A stretch of 33,954 nt of DNA from Pseudomonadota bacterium (lineage in GTDB: Bacteria > Pseudomonadota > Alphaproteobacteria > Reyranellales > Reyranellaceae): contig JAFEFG010000053.1 of assembly GCA_018240685.1 (NCBI GenBank), positions 1-33,954 on the forward strand, written 5' to 3'. Every line of letters starts with the position of its first letter. The stretch's first letter is position 1. A program made the position numbers and the translations under genes. Below are positions 1 to 7,270 of this stretch, one piece after another. Under the pieces are notes generated by a model. The model ran no database searches. It saw only the letters and a program-made list of their open reading frames with translations, and was not told where the DNA came from.

Positions 1-1220
1 ATCTCGTCGAGGCGGCGGCCGCGACGCATCGCCTCCGTGGCCCGATCGTCGGGCATGCCCGGCCCGTCATCCTCGATCGCGAGGTGCAGGCCGGACGTGT
101 CGTGGCGGGCCTGCAGCCTGACGCGGCTCCTGGCCCACTTGCAGGCGTTCTCCATCAGATTGCCCAGGATTTCCTCGAGATCCTCGCGAGGACCGCGGAA
201 GAAGAGATCGGCCGCCACGTCGACCTCGATGGCCAGACCGCGTTCGACGTAGATCTTGCGCAGCGCGGCAGCGGCACTCTCGGCGATCGGCCGGATAGGG
301 TTCTTCACGCCCAGGCTCCGGCCGCTGCCTGCCATGGCGGCGGCGCGGCCGAGATGATGCTCGATCAGCCGGCGCATCACCTGCACCTGATCCATCATGA
401 CGGCCCTGTTCGCCGTTCCCTGCAGTTCGGCGCCGAGGACGGCGAGGGAAGTCTTGAGCGCGTGGGCGAGGTCGCCGACATGGGCGCGCGCCCGCTCGAT
501 GAGTTCGGCGTCCTTGTCGAGCACGCCGTTCATCGCCTCGACCAGAGGGGCCACTTCCGGAGGGTATCTTCCGGCGAGCCGCGTCGCGTCTCCGTGGCGC
601 ACCGCTTCGAGATCCGCGGCCATGACGCGCAGGGGCCGCAGCCCGTAGCGGACCTGGATGACGATGGCCAGGGCCATGCCGAGGCCAAGCAGGCCGAGCG
701 CCGCGACGAGCAGGAGATCGAAGCGACGCACGCCGCTGCCGACCTCGCGCAGATCCGCCGCGACGAGGAGGTGCACCGGGTTGGCGTTGCCCGGATAGTG
801 CAGGTCGCGCTCGACCACGAGCAGCGGTTCCCCGTTGGGACCGTCGGCGCGTCGGGTCTCCATGTCGCTGCCGCCGGCCGTTGTCGCAATGGTGCTGTCC
901 CACAGCGAGCGGGACCGCAGCTGACGTCCGTCGGGACCGGTGATCTGCCAGTACCATCCGGAGAAGATCCGGTCGAAGCGGGCATCGCCCATCGGTCTGA
1001 CCATCGTGACCGTGCCGCCGGGGGCGACCTCCGTCGAGGCGATCATCGTCTTCAGGATGGCGTCGAGCCGGTAGCTGAACTCCTGCTCGACGGCGGCGCG
1101 GAAGGCGTAGGCGAGGATGCCGCCGCCGGCGGCAAGCAGCAGCAGCAGCCAGACGAGCGCGGCAAGGATCAGCCGGCGCGACAGGGACGCCGGCGGCCGT
1201 CCGCTCGCGACGGTGGTCAT
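1..1220 (-). CDS. Sensor histidine kinase, C-terminus cut by the window edge
   Basis: Inner-membrane sensor kinase; it should phosphorylate the response regulator encoded just upstream. 406 codons are visible from the ATG at 1220. There is a transmembrane segment at about residues 16-40, a periplasmic domain of about 125 residues, a second transmembrane segment at about 168-190 and a HAMP-like linker. The dimerisation box has His253 in LAHALKTSL, the N-box has Asn358 in NLMENACKW, and the G1 box DDGPGMP lies at about 384-390. The rest of the ATPase lid lies beyond base 1. The start overlaps the regulator stop by four bases (ATGA), so the two genes are translationally coupled. The architecture is like PhoQ/QseC kinases that work with PepSY proteins. 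The family call is firm; the stimulus is unknown, although the adjoining cytochrome operon suggests a redox, heme or metal cue. Confidence 0.93.
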   Translation of the reverse strand, partial: MTTVASGRPPASLSRRLILAALVWLLLLLAAGGGILAYAFRAAVEQEFSYRLDAILKTMIASTEVAPGGTVTMVRPMGDARFDRIFSGWYWQITGPDGRQLRSRSLWDSTIATTAGGSDMETRRADGPNGEPLLVVERDLHYPGNANPVHLLVAADLREVGSGVRRFDLLLVAALGLLGLGMALAIVIQVRYGLRPLRVMAADLEAVRHGDATRLAGRYPPEVAPLVEAMNGVLDKDAELIERARAHVGDLAHALKTSLAVLGAELQGTANRAVMMDQVQVMRRLIEHHLGRAAAMAGSGRSLGVKNPIRPIAESAAAALRKIYVERGLAIEVDVAADLFFRGPREDLEEILGNLMENACKWARSRVRLQARHDTSGLHLAIEDDGPGMPDDRATEAMRRGRRLDE

Positions 1221-1885
1221 GCCTCGCTCCGCTCGGTCAGCATGTATCCCTGGCCGCGGACGGTCCGGATGAGATTGGCGCCGATCTTCCTGCGGATGCG
1301 CCCGAGCAGGACCTCGATCACGTTGGAGTCGCCGTCGAAGTGGCGATCGTAGACGTGCTCCATCAGTTCGGTGCGGCTCACGACCCGTTCGGCATGGTGC
1401 ATGAGGTAGGAAAGGATGCGGAATTCCTGGGCGGTCAACTGTACCGGATTGCCGTTTGCGCTGACGCGCCCGGTGTGGGTGTCGAGCCGGACCGGGCCGC
1501 AGGCGAGTTCAGGCTGGGCATGGCCGGAGGCGCGGCGGATCAGTGCCCGCACGCGATAGACGACTTCCTCGAGCTCGAACGGCTTCACCATGTAGTCGTC
1601 GGCGCCGGCATCGAAGCCGGCCATCTTCTCCGACCAGCGGCCGCGTGCGGTGAGGATCAGAACCGGCACGGTCCGTCCCGCCTCGCGCCACCGCCGCAGG
1701 ACCGTCACGCCGTCGATCTTGGGCAGGCCGAGGTCGAGGACGATGGCATCGTAGGGCTCGGTATCGCCGAGGTGCCAGCCGTCCTCGCCGTCATAGGCGA
1801 CGTCGACCGCAAAGCTCGCCGCCTCCAGCGCCTTCTGCAGGCGCAGCGCGAGCGCCGGTTCGTCTTCGACGACAAGCACCCTCAT
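1217..1885 (-). CDS. OmpR/PhoB-family response regulator
   Basis: Two-domain DNA-binding response regulator of 222 residues, a normal length for the family. The receiver domain begins MRVLVVEDEPAL, the predicted phosphoacceptor is Asp51 (AIVLDLGLPKIDG), and the conserved Lys lies in the MVKPFELEE motif. The C-terminal winged-helix domain contains LTAQEFRILSYLM and ends VRGQGYML. An in-frame extension upstream of 1885 exists but has no receiver-domain sense; the ATG at 1885 overlaps the PepSY stop by four bases and fits the family start. It is the middle gene of a leftward three-gene operon. The likely targets are its own promoter and the divergent cytochrome operon, where TGAAC repeats sit 11 bp apart; this target assignment is inference. 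Confidence 0.95.
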   Translation of the reverse strand: MRVLVVEDEPALALRLQKALEAASFAVDVAYDGEDGWHLGDTEPYDAIVLDLGLPKIDGVTVLRRWREAGRTVPVLILTARGRWSEKMAGFDAGADDYMVKPFELEEVVYRVRALIRRASGHAQPELACGPVRLDTHTGRVSANGNPVQLTAQEFRILSYLMHHAERVVSRTELMEHVYDRHFDGDSNVIEVLLGRIRRKIGANLIRTVRGQGYMLTERSEA

Positions 1886-2193
1886 CGCCGGCCGTTCCGC
1901 TCGCTGGTCGTGAGCAATTCGCCGGTGCGGGCATCGTAGCGGAGCTTCACCACCCGACCGCTGTCGGTCACGATCTTGATCTCGTAGACCGGCGTCTGCT
2001 TCTCGTCCTCGAGTTCCGCTTCGACAACCTGGCCGGGATATGTCGCCTGCGCGCGAGCCATGATGTCGCGCAGGGGCAGCATGCGGCCTTCTTCGACGGC
2101 GCGCCGCGCGCGGTCGTGATCGCGCTCGTCGCTCGCGAGCGCCGGGCCGCAGGCGGCAAGCCCCGCCAACAGACACGCCATCCAGACTCTCAT
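1882..2193 (-). CDS. PepSY-domain exported protein
   Basis: A 103-residue protein with an N-terminal signal sequence (WMACLLAGLAACGPALA) and a single PepSY domain: a helix with DIMARAQATYPGQVVEAEL, then strands YEIKIVTDSGRVVKLRYDARTGELL. PepSY proteins are periplasmic or membrane-associated modules that often sit beside two-component systems and metal or heme redox proteins, where they modulate the sensor. The Cys in LAACG could be a lipobox-like site, but a type I cleavage after LAS is equally possible. It is the first gene of the operon with the response regulator and kinase and overlaps the regulator start by four bases. Role inferred: accessory sensor input for the kinase. Confidence 0.88.
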   Translation of the reverse strand: MRVWMACLLAGLAACGPALASDERDHDRARRAVEEGRMLPLRDIMARAQATYPGQVVEAELEDEKQTPVYEIKIVTDSGRVVKLRYDARTGELLTTSERNGRR

Positions 2194-2210
2194 GCCGGGA
2201 ACCTATCCGG

Positions 2211-2256
2211 TGAAACCTGAACCCAGGATGAACGAACGGGTCAGCTTTCGTTCAGG
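2211..2256. promoter_or_regulatory. Repeat-rich divergent regulatory region, candidate response-regulator site
   Basis: The 108-bp gap between the PepSY gene and the divergent cytochrome operon holds TGAAC at 2218 and again at 2229. This is an 11-bp direct-repeat spacing, which is the usual layout of OmpR/PhoB-type binding sites. A matching inverted half, GTTCAGG, lies at 2250-2256 and pairs with CCTGAAC at 2216-2222. Binding by the adjacent regulator is inferred from position and spacing only. Confidence 0.45.
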
Positions 2257-2301
2257 TCTGCTCCGCTAGCCTGTCGGCCGTCAACGTCCAAGGAGGACAA
2301 A

Positions 2302-2547
2302 ATGCTGAAGCAGATGCTCGTTCAGGGATTGATTGCGGCGCTCGTCGTCGGCGGGGCGGCGGCTGTCTATGCCCAGGCGCGAGAGAACGGCTACCTGTCC
2401 GCGCCGGCGCAGACCCAGACCGGGAATCCCGACAAGGAGAGGTCGGACGGCGACAGGCATGCTCGCGGCGATCGTGACCGCCGCGTACACGATCACGGTA
2501 CCGAAGCCCGCGCCGCGAGCCCGGGCCGCGACAGCGACGACGACTAG
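2302..2547 (+). CDS. Small exported protein with Asp/Arg/His-rich tail, function unknown
   Basis: An 81-residue protein preceded by a near-perfect ribosome binding site (AAGGAGG at 2290-2296). Residues 1-25 form a signal peptide ending VYAQA. The mature part is very polar, with a run of Asp, Arg and His (DGDRHARGDRDRRVHDHG) and an acidic end (DSDDD). It is the first gene of the rightward operon, 12 bp before cytochrome b561. I do not recognise the family. The His/Asp content would suit metal or heme binding, but that is speculation; composition alone is weak evidence. Position and signal peptide support a real gene acting in the periplasm. Confidence 0.7.
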   Translation: MLKQMLVQGLIAALVVGGAAAVYAQARENGYLSAPAQTQTGNPDKERSDGDRHARGDRDRRVHDHGTEARAASPGRDSDDD

Positions 2548-2559
2548 GAGGAGGCCGCA

Positions 2560-3060
2560 ATGGCTGGTGCAACCTCCTCCAGGTGGCCGCTCGCCGTGCT
2601 GAAGGCATGGCATGCCGTGCTCGCCGGCGGCTTCCTGGTCGCCTACCTGACGGCGGACGAAGACACCTATGCCATGCACCAGTTCGCGGGCTACCTGGTG
2701 CTGGTGGCCATCGTGCTGCGTCTGGCGTTCGGCGTGCTGGCCTCCGGCGAGAGTCCGCTTCGTCTGCCGCGGCCGAGCTGGCGGCGCATGAAGGAATGGG
2801 TTGCGACCCGCAAAGGACGCCATCCGCTGTTCGCGTGGTTTGCCGCCTCGCTGCTTGCCGTCGTCGGCCTGGCTGCGCTGCTGGGCGCGCTCGCGGACGG
2901 CGCGAGCTGGCTCGAGGACCCGCACGAGGCAGTCGCCGAGGCGTCGTTGTGGGTGATCGGCGCTCACATCGCCTTCGTGACCTACATGTATGCCGGCAGG
3001 AAATGGATGGCCCGGATCGGCGCGCGTCTTTCCTCGGCGCCCAGGGAGACCCTGCGATGA
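2560..3060 (+). CDS. Cytochrome b561-family membrane protein
   Basis: A 166-residue di-heme-type membrane cytochrome that would pass electrons across the inner membrane to the periplasmic cytochromes encoded downstream. Four hydrophobic helices are visible, at about residues 14-31, 42-61, 88-112 and 126-146. Candidate heme-ligand histidines are His18 (KAWHAVLAGG), His40 (YAMHQFAGY), His122 (DPHEAVAE) and His136 (IGAHIAF). The pattern matches the bacterial b561 group with DUF4405-like spacing. The start has a strong SD (AGGAGG, 2547-2555), and the stop overlaps the SHP start as ATGA. In the SHP/DHC clusters that I know of, this protein is the membrane partner; the exact quinol or other donor is not visible. 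Confidence 0.9.
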   Translation: MAGATSSRWPLAVLKAWHAVLAGGFLVAYLTADEDTYAMHQFAGYLVLVAIVLRLAFGVLASGESPLRLPRPSWRRMKEWVATRKGRHPLFAWFAASLLAVVGLAALLGALADGASWLEDPHEAVAEASLWVIGAHIAFVTYMYAGRKWMARIGARLSSAPRETLR

Positions 3061-3476
3061 AGCGTTCGATCCTGATGGCGGCGATGCTGGCATTGGCGCC
3101 CGCGCTCGCCCTGGCCGGCGATCCCCGACGCGACGCGATCCTGTCGGATTACGCAGCCGAAGCGCGCCGCGTCGATCCCGCCTTCGCTGCATTCTCCGCA
3201 CAACGTGGCGAGACCCTGTTCCGTTCCAGGTGGAGCGGCGGCGACCCGCGCACGCCGTCCTGCACCGCCTGCCATACCGCCGATCCGCGCCAGCCGGGAC
3301 AAAACGCGAAGACGGGGCGGCCGATCGATCCGGTTGCGGTGTCGGCCAATCCGCGGCGTTTCACCGACAAGGCCACGGTGGAGAAGCACTTCATGCGCGA
3401 CTGCAAGAGCGTTCTCGGTCGCGAATGCACGCCGGTCGAGAAGGGCGACTACATTGCCTTCATGGCGGGCTACTGA
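3057..3476 (+). CDS. SHP-type monoheme cytochrome c (DUF1924)
   Basis: A 139-residue exported c-type cytochrome resembling the sphaeroides heme protein, an unusual cytochrome whose Asn ligand is displaced when O2, NO or similar ligands bind. Residues 1-20 are a signal peptide (ALAPALALA). The single heme motif is Cys69-Thr-Ala-Cys72-His73, and Asn98 (VSANPRRF) is the candidate sixth ligand. Cys116 and Cys124 may form the characteristic second disulfide loop. The length and the sequence around PIDPVAVSANPRRFTD are typical of the family. It overlaps the b561 gene by four bases and is followed one base later by the diheme cytochrome, its known electron partner in other bacteria. The physiological substrate is not settled for the family. 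Confidence 0.9.
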   Translation: MKRSILMAAMLALAPALALAGDPRRDAILSDYAAEARRVDPAFAAFSAQRGETLFRSRWSGGDPRTPSCTACHTADPRQPGQNAKTGRPIDPVAVSANPRRFTDKATVEKHFMRDCKSVLGRECTPVEKGDYIAFMAGY

Positions 3477-3477
3477 G

Positions 3478-3936
3478 ATGAGGGCCCTGCTCGCAGCCGG
3501 CCTCCTGGCGCTCACGGCGACGGCCGCCGCCGCGGATGACGGGCGGGTACGGCCGGTGACGGATCCCGCGGTGCTCAAGGAATGTGGTGCCTGCCACATG
3601 GCCTTTCAGTCGGTGTTCCTGCCCGCACGGTCGTGGAGCCGGCTGCTGGACGGTCTGGCGGATCACTTCGGCGAGGACGCGACCTTGCCTGCCGATACCG
3701 TCGAGGTCATCCGCACCTACCTGACGGCCAACGCCGGCGATACGGGCGGTCGCGGCGAGGCACGCAAATTCATGCGTTGGGTCGCTCCCGGGGGGACGCC
3801 GCTTCGCATCACGGAGAACCCGGCCTTCCTGCGGGAGCATCGCTTTCCCGAATCGGTATGGAAGGATCCCAAGGTCGTGACGAAGTCCAACTGCCTCGCC
3901 TGCCACAGGCGCGCGGACCAGGGCGTCTACGAATAA
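3478..3936 (+). CDS. Diheme cytochrome c (DHC type)
   Basis: A 152-residue periplasmic cytochrome with a signal peptide (residues 1-19, ending TAAAA) and two heme-binding motifs: Cys36-Gly-Ala-Cys39-His40 near the N-terminus and Cys139-Leu-Ala-Cys142-His143 near the C-terminus. The blocks MAFQSVFLPARSW and REHRFPESVW match the DHC family, which donates electrons to SHP. The ATG at 3478 is one base after the SHP stop. Last gene of the four-gene rightward operon. Together the set gives a route from the membrane b561 through DHC to SHP. No terminator with a clear U-tract is visible after it. Confidence 0.92.
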   Translation: MRALLAAGLLALTATAAAADDGRVRPVTDPAVLKECGACHMAFQSVFLPARSWSRLLDGLADHFGEDATLPADTVEVIRTYLTANAGDTGGRGEARKFMRWVAPGGTPLRITENPAFLREHRFPESVWKDPKVVTKSNCLACHRRADQGVYE

Positions 3937-3981
3937 CCCGCCCGATAGGCGTGCGGCGGCCGCCCGTGTATCCTGCGGCCG

Positions 3982-4137
3982 ATGACCAGCGTCCGTAAGC
4001 CTTCCGCTCCCCGTCCCGAAACGAAGGACGAGCGCGCCGAGCGCCTGGCCGCCGCGTTGCGGGAAAACCTCAAGCGGCGCAAGGCCCAGGCTCGCGCCAA
4101 GCAAGAAAGTACGGGACAAAAGCCCGGGGAAGATTGA
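3982..4137 (+). CDS. Small basic protein, conserved-looking, function unknown
   Basis: A 51-residue open frame starting MTSVRKPSAPRPETKDERA and continuing with a helix rich in Arg, Lys, Ala and Glu (ERLAAALRENLKRRKAQARA). Proteins of this type, with a LAAALRENL(K/R)RRK core, occur next to murA-region genes in many alphaproteobacteria as unnamed small ORFs, as far as I recall. No strong SD is seen. It lies between the cytochrome operon and dcd, 61 bp before dcd. High Lys/Arg content could suit nucleic acid or ribosome contact, but no function can be assigned. Confidence 0.65.
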   Translation: MTSVRKPSAPRPETKDERAERLAAALRENLKRRKAQARAKQESTGQKPGED

Positions 4138-4198
4138 GCCGGGCGGCCGGCTCCTCTAAAAGCGGGCTGACGAGCACCCCCTCCCGGAAACAAGAAGA

Positions 4199-4753
4199 AT
4201 GGCCATCCTTTCCGACCGCTGGATCCGTCGCATGGCTCAGGAGAAGGGCATGATCGAGCCCTTCGTCGATGCGCAGAAGCGCGACGGCATCATCTCCTAC
4301 GGCTTGTCGTCCTATGGCTACGACGCGCGCGTCGGGACGGAGTTCAAGATCTTCACGAATGTCGATTCGGCGGTGGTGGATCCCAAGAACTTCGCCGAGA
4401 ACAGCTTCGTCGATCGTTCGACGGATGTGTGCATCATCCCGCCGAATTCCTTCGCGCTGGCGCGTACGGTCGAATATTTCCGCATTCCGCGCGACGTGCT
4501 GGTCGTGTGCGTGGGCAAGTCGACCTATGCCCGCTGCGGCATCATCGTGAACGTGACCCCGCTCGAGCCCGAATGGGAAGGGCACGTGACCCTGGAATTC
4601 TCGAACACCACGCCGTTGCCGGCCAGGATCTACGCCAACGAAGGCGCCTGCCAGTTCCTGTTCCTGCAGGGCAATGAGCCCTGCGAGGTGTCGTATCGCG
4701 ACAAGGCGGGCAAATACCAGGGGCAGCGCGGCGTCACGTTGCCCAAGATCTGA
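4199..4753 (+). CDS. dcd: dCTP deaminase
   Basis: Converts dCTP to dUTP in pyrimidine deoxynucleotide synthesis; cytosolic homotrimer. At 184 residues it has the usual length. Family marks include [13 protein letters not shown] at the start, [10 protein letters not shown], the nucleotide-binding block [11 protein letters not shown] and the catalytic-loop region [17 protein letters not shown] with its conserved Glu. The C-terminus [16 protein letters not shown] is the flexible phosphate-covering tail. The start has an AAGAAG SD-like sequence immediately upstream. It is 14 bp ahead of murA and likely co-transcribed with it. Certain by family resemblance. Confidence 0.97.
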   Translation: MAILSDRWIRRMAQEKGMIEPFVDAQKRDGIISYGLSSYGYDARVGTEFKIFTNVDSAVVDPKNFAENSFVDRSTDVCIIPPNSFALARTVEYFRIPRDVLVVCVGKSTYARCGIIVNVTPLEPEWEGHVTLEFSNTTPLPARIYANEGACQFLFLQGNEPCEVSYRDKAGKYQGQRGVTLPKI

Positions 4754-4767
4754 GGCCGGGGGCGCGC

Positions 4768-6051
4768 ATGGATCGTATCCGCATCAGAGGCGGCCGGCAG
4801 CTCAAGGGCGTCATCCCGGTTTCCGGTTCCAAGAATGCGTCGCTGCCGCTGATGGTGGCCGCGCTGCTCACTGACCGCAAGCTCACGCTGCACAACGTGC
4901 CGCGACTCGCCGACATCACGACCATGATCCAGTTGTTGGAGCAGCATGGCGTCGAGATCGATGCGGCGCCGGGCGAGAACGGTCACAGCCGCGGCACGAC
5001 GCTGACGCTGAAGGCCGGCAAGGTTGCGTCGACCACGGCGCCCTATGACATCGTGCGCAAGATGCGCGCCTCGGTCCTGGTGCTGGGGCCGCTGCTGGCG
5101 CGCGAAGGCGTGGCCCGCGTCTCGTTGCCGGGCGGCTGTGCCATCGGCGCGCGGCCGGTGGACCTGCATATCGCCGGCCTGAAGGCGCTGGGGGCGGAGA
5201 TCGACATCGATGGCGGCTATCTCGTCGCCCGGGCGCCGAAGGGGCTCACAGGTGCCCGATACACCTTCCCGAAGGTTTCGGTGGGCGCGACCGAGAACCT
5301 GATGATGGCGGCGGCGCTCGCCAGGGGCACCACGGTGCTGGCCAATGCCGCGCGCGAGCCCGAGATCACCGACCTCGCTCACTGCCTGCAGGCCATGGGC
5401 GTGACGATCGAGGGAGTGGGCACGGAGACGCTCACCATCGAAGGCCGGGAGAGGCTCGACGAGGCGATGCATAGCGTCATTCCCGACCGCATCGAGATCG
5501 GTACCTACGCCATGGCCGTCGCGATGACGGCCGGCGACGTGGAGCTGGTCGGCGGCCGGCTGGACCTGCTGGAGGCGGCGGTGCAGACGCTGCGTTCGGC
5601 GGGTGTCGCCCTGGAGCCGACCGCGAAGGGATTCCGGGTCCATCGGACCAACGGCGCGCTGCGCGGCGTCGACGTCATGACGGAACCCTATCCGGGATTC
5701 CCGACCGACCTGCAGGCGCAGATGATGGCGCTGATGACGCGCGCCGAAGGGGCCTCGATGATTACGGAGACCATCTTCGAGAGCCGGTTCATGCACGTGC
5801 CCGAACTGGCGCGCATGGGCGCCAACGTCACCATTCACCACGAATCGGCCCTGGTGCGCGGCGTGCCGAAGCTGCGCGGCGCCGAGGTCATGGCGACCGA
5901 CCTGCGGGCCTCCGTCTCGCTCGCCATCGCGGGACTCGCCGCCGAGGGCGAGACCACACTGCACCGCGTCTATCATCTCGACCGCGGCTACGAGCGGCTC
6001 GAGGAGAAGCTTGCCGCCTGCGGGGCGGAGATCGAACGCCTGAAGGGCTAG
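4768..6051 (+). CDS. murA: UDP-N-acetylglucosamine 1-carboxyvinyltransferase
   Basis: First committed step of peptidoglycan synthesis: transfers enolpyruvyl from PEP to UDP-GlcNAc in the cytosol. It has 427 residues, normal length. It starts [20 protein letters not shown] with the substrate-binding SKNASLPL. The catalytic loop is [16 protein letters not shown] with Cys124 intact, so the protein should be fosfomycin-sensitive at the target level. Later conserved blocks are [13 protein letters not shown] and [13 protein letters not shown]. In many alphaproteobacteria DUF2948 and hisD follow murA directly; here an accessory block of about 3.3 kb separates them. Confidence 0.98.
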   Translation: MDRIRIRGGRQLKGVIPVSGSKNASLPLMVAALLTDRKLTLHNVPRLADITTMIQLLEQHGVEIDAAPGENGHSRGTTLTLKAGKVASTTAPYDIVRKMRASVLVLGPLLAREGVARVSLPGGCAIGARPVDLHIAGLKALGAEIDIDGGYLVARAPKGLTGARYTFPKVSVGATENLMMAAALARGTTVLANAAREPEITDLAHCLQAMGVTIEGVGTETLTIEGRERLDEAMHSVIPDRIEIGTYAMAVAMTAGDVELVGGRLDLLEAAVQTLRSAGVALEPTAKGFRVHRTNGALRGVDVMTEPYPGFPTDLQAQMMALMTRAEGASMITETIFESRFMHVPELARMGANVTIHHESALVRGVPKLRGAEVMATDLRASVSLAIAGLAAEGETTLHRVYHLDRGYERLEEKLAACGAEIERLKG

Positions 6052-6128
6052 GAGCGCCTCACAGCCGCCGAGACCGGCCCCGGCGTCCGGTGACGGGCAG
6101 GCCGGCTTGTCAGGTATGGGCCGTTCGT

Positions 6129-6161
6129 GTACCAATCGGTACAAATAGAACCGATCGGTAC
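6129..6161. promoter_or_regulatory. Paired palindromes, candidate TetR-family operator
   Basis: Two similar palindromes lie just before the NTF2-like gene: GTACCAATCGGTAC at 6129-6142 (one mismatched pair) and ACCGATCGGT at 6150-6159 (perfect). Their centres are 19 bp apart, about two helix turns. The second ends 17 bp before the ATG at 6177, so a bound repressor would cover the promoter or ribosome binding site. The TetR gene two genes on is the obvious candidate ligand; this is inference from position and symmetry. Confidence 0.6.
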
Positions 6162-6176
6162 AGAAGGAGCCTGCCC

Positions 6177-6644
6177 ATGTCCGGCCGTCCACCGCTGCCG
6201 CCCTTCACCCCCGAAACCGCCGCGCAGAAGGCGCGGATGGCCGAAGACGCCTGGAACAGCCGCGATCCCGATCGGGTGGCGCTGGCCTATACGGAGGACA
6301 GCCGTTGGCGCAATCGCGCCGAGTTCGTCACCGGCCGCCGCGAGATCGTGGCCTTCCTGCAGCGCAAGTGGGCGCGCGAGCTCGACTACAGGCTGATCAA
6401 GGAGGTCTGGACTCACGGCGGCAACCGGATCGCCGTGCGCTTCGCCTACGAGTGGCACGACGATTCCGGCCAGTGGTTCCGGTCCTACGGCAACGAGAAC
6501 TGGGAGTTCGATGCCGAGGGGCTGATGTGCCGGCGCTTCGCCAGCATCAACGACCTGCCCATCCGCGAGGCCGATCGCAAGTATCGCTGGCCGCTCGGCC
6601 GTCGGCCGGACGAGCATCCCGGCCTGAGCGCGCTTGGATTGTAG
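6177..6644 (+). CDS. NTF2-like / DUF1348 family protein
   Basis: A 155-residue cytosolic protein of the SnoaL/NTF2-like fold as in DUF1348. Typical blocks are [47 protein letters not shown] and [25 protein letters not shown]. These small cone-shaped proteins are often ligand-binding or catalytic, but no substrate is known for this group. An in-frame ATG exists at 6090, but the operator palindromes lie inside that extension and an AAGGAG SD sits before 6177, so 6177 is preferred. It is followed 5 bp later by a TetR regulator; DUF1348 with TetR is a common pairing in proteobacteria, probably a repressor-controlled stress or detoxification gene. Confidence 0.85.
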   Translation: MSGRPPLPPFTPETAAQKARMAEDAWNSRDPDRVALAYTEDSRWRNRAEFVTGRREIVAFLQRKWARELDYRLIKEVWTHGGNRIAVRFAYEWHDDSGQWFRSYGNENWEFDAEGLMCRRFASINDLPIREADRKYRWPLGRRPDEHPGLSALGL

Positions 6645-6649
6645 ACGCC

Positions 6650-7270
6650 ATGCCGAGGATCATCGCCGAGCGCGCCGATACGCTGCCCGCCATCGCCGAG
6701 GTCTTTCGCGAATACGGCTACGAGGGCGCGAGCCTCGCGCTGATCGGCAAGGCGACCGGCCTTGGCAAGGGAAGCCTGTATCACTTCTTTCCCGGCGGGA
6801 AGGAGGAAATGGCTTCCGCGGTGCTGGCCGAAATCGATGGCTGGTTCGAGACGCACATGTTCGGGCCGTTGCGCGATTCCCGGGAACCGGAGCGGGCCAT
6901 CGAGACGATGTTCGATTCGGTCGAGAGCTACTTCCGGTCGGGGCGACGGGTCTGCCTCGTCGGCGTCATCGCGCTGGGCGATGCGCGCGAGCGCTTCGCC
7001 CAGCCGGTGAGCGGCTATTTCAAGCGGTGGGTCGATGCCCTCGCCGATGCCCTGGTCCGGTCGGGACGGGACCGTCTGCCGGCGAGGGCGCTGGCCGAGG
7101 AGGTGGTGGCGGGCATCCAGGGCGCCATCGTGCTCGCGCGCGCGCTCGACGATCCCGGGGCCTTCGGCAGGACCGTGACGGCGCTGCGCGTCAAGACGCG
7201 GCCGGAACCGAAGGTCAGCCGAGCAGCGTCGCGAACCCGCGACCGCTCACATACACGCCGGCAAGGATGA
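6650..7270 (+). CDS. TetR-family transcriptional regulator
   Basis: A 206-residue repressor. The N-terminal HTH is typical: AEVFREYGYEGASLALIGKATGLGKGSLYHFFPGGKEEM (residues about 14-50), with the YHFF signature. The C-terminal ligand domain has the block RRVCLVGVIALGD and matches the LmrA/YxaF-like C-terminal region. It is co-directional with the DUF1348 gene, 5 bp downstream, and likely autoregulates through the palindromes at 6129-6161. The last 56 bp overlap the convergent TSUP permease gene. The C-terminal residues in the overlap (about 188-206, rich in Arg, Ser and Thr) look non-conserved, so the native stop may have been lost. Confidence 0.92.
   Translation: MPRIIAERADTLPAIAEVFREYGYEGASLALIGKATGLGKGSLYHFFPGGKEEMASAVLAEIDGWFETHMFGPLRDSREPERAIETMFDSVESYFRSGRRVCLVGVIALGDARERFAQPVSGYFKRWVDALADALVRSGRDRLPARALAEEVVAGIQGAIVLARALDDPGAFGRTVTALRVKTRPEPKVSRAASRTRDRSHTRRQG

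Noticed and set aside
67..1352. Open frames in both strands overlapping the sensor kinase region
   Set aside because: The true kinase frame runs off the left edge and holds the H, N and G boxes; the others are shadows.
4630..6192. Leftward open frame of 520 codons opposite murA
   Set aside because: No family sense; murA on the other strand has every expected motif.
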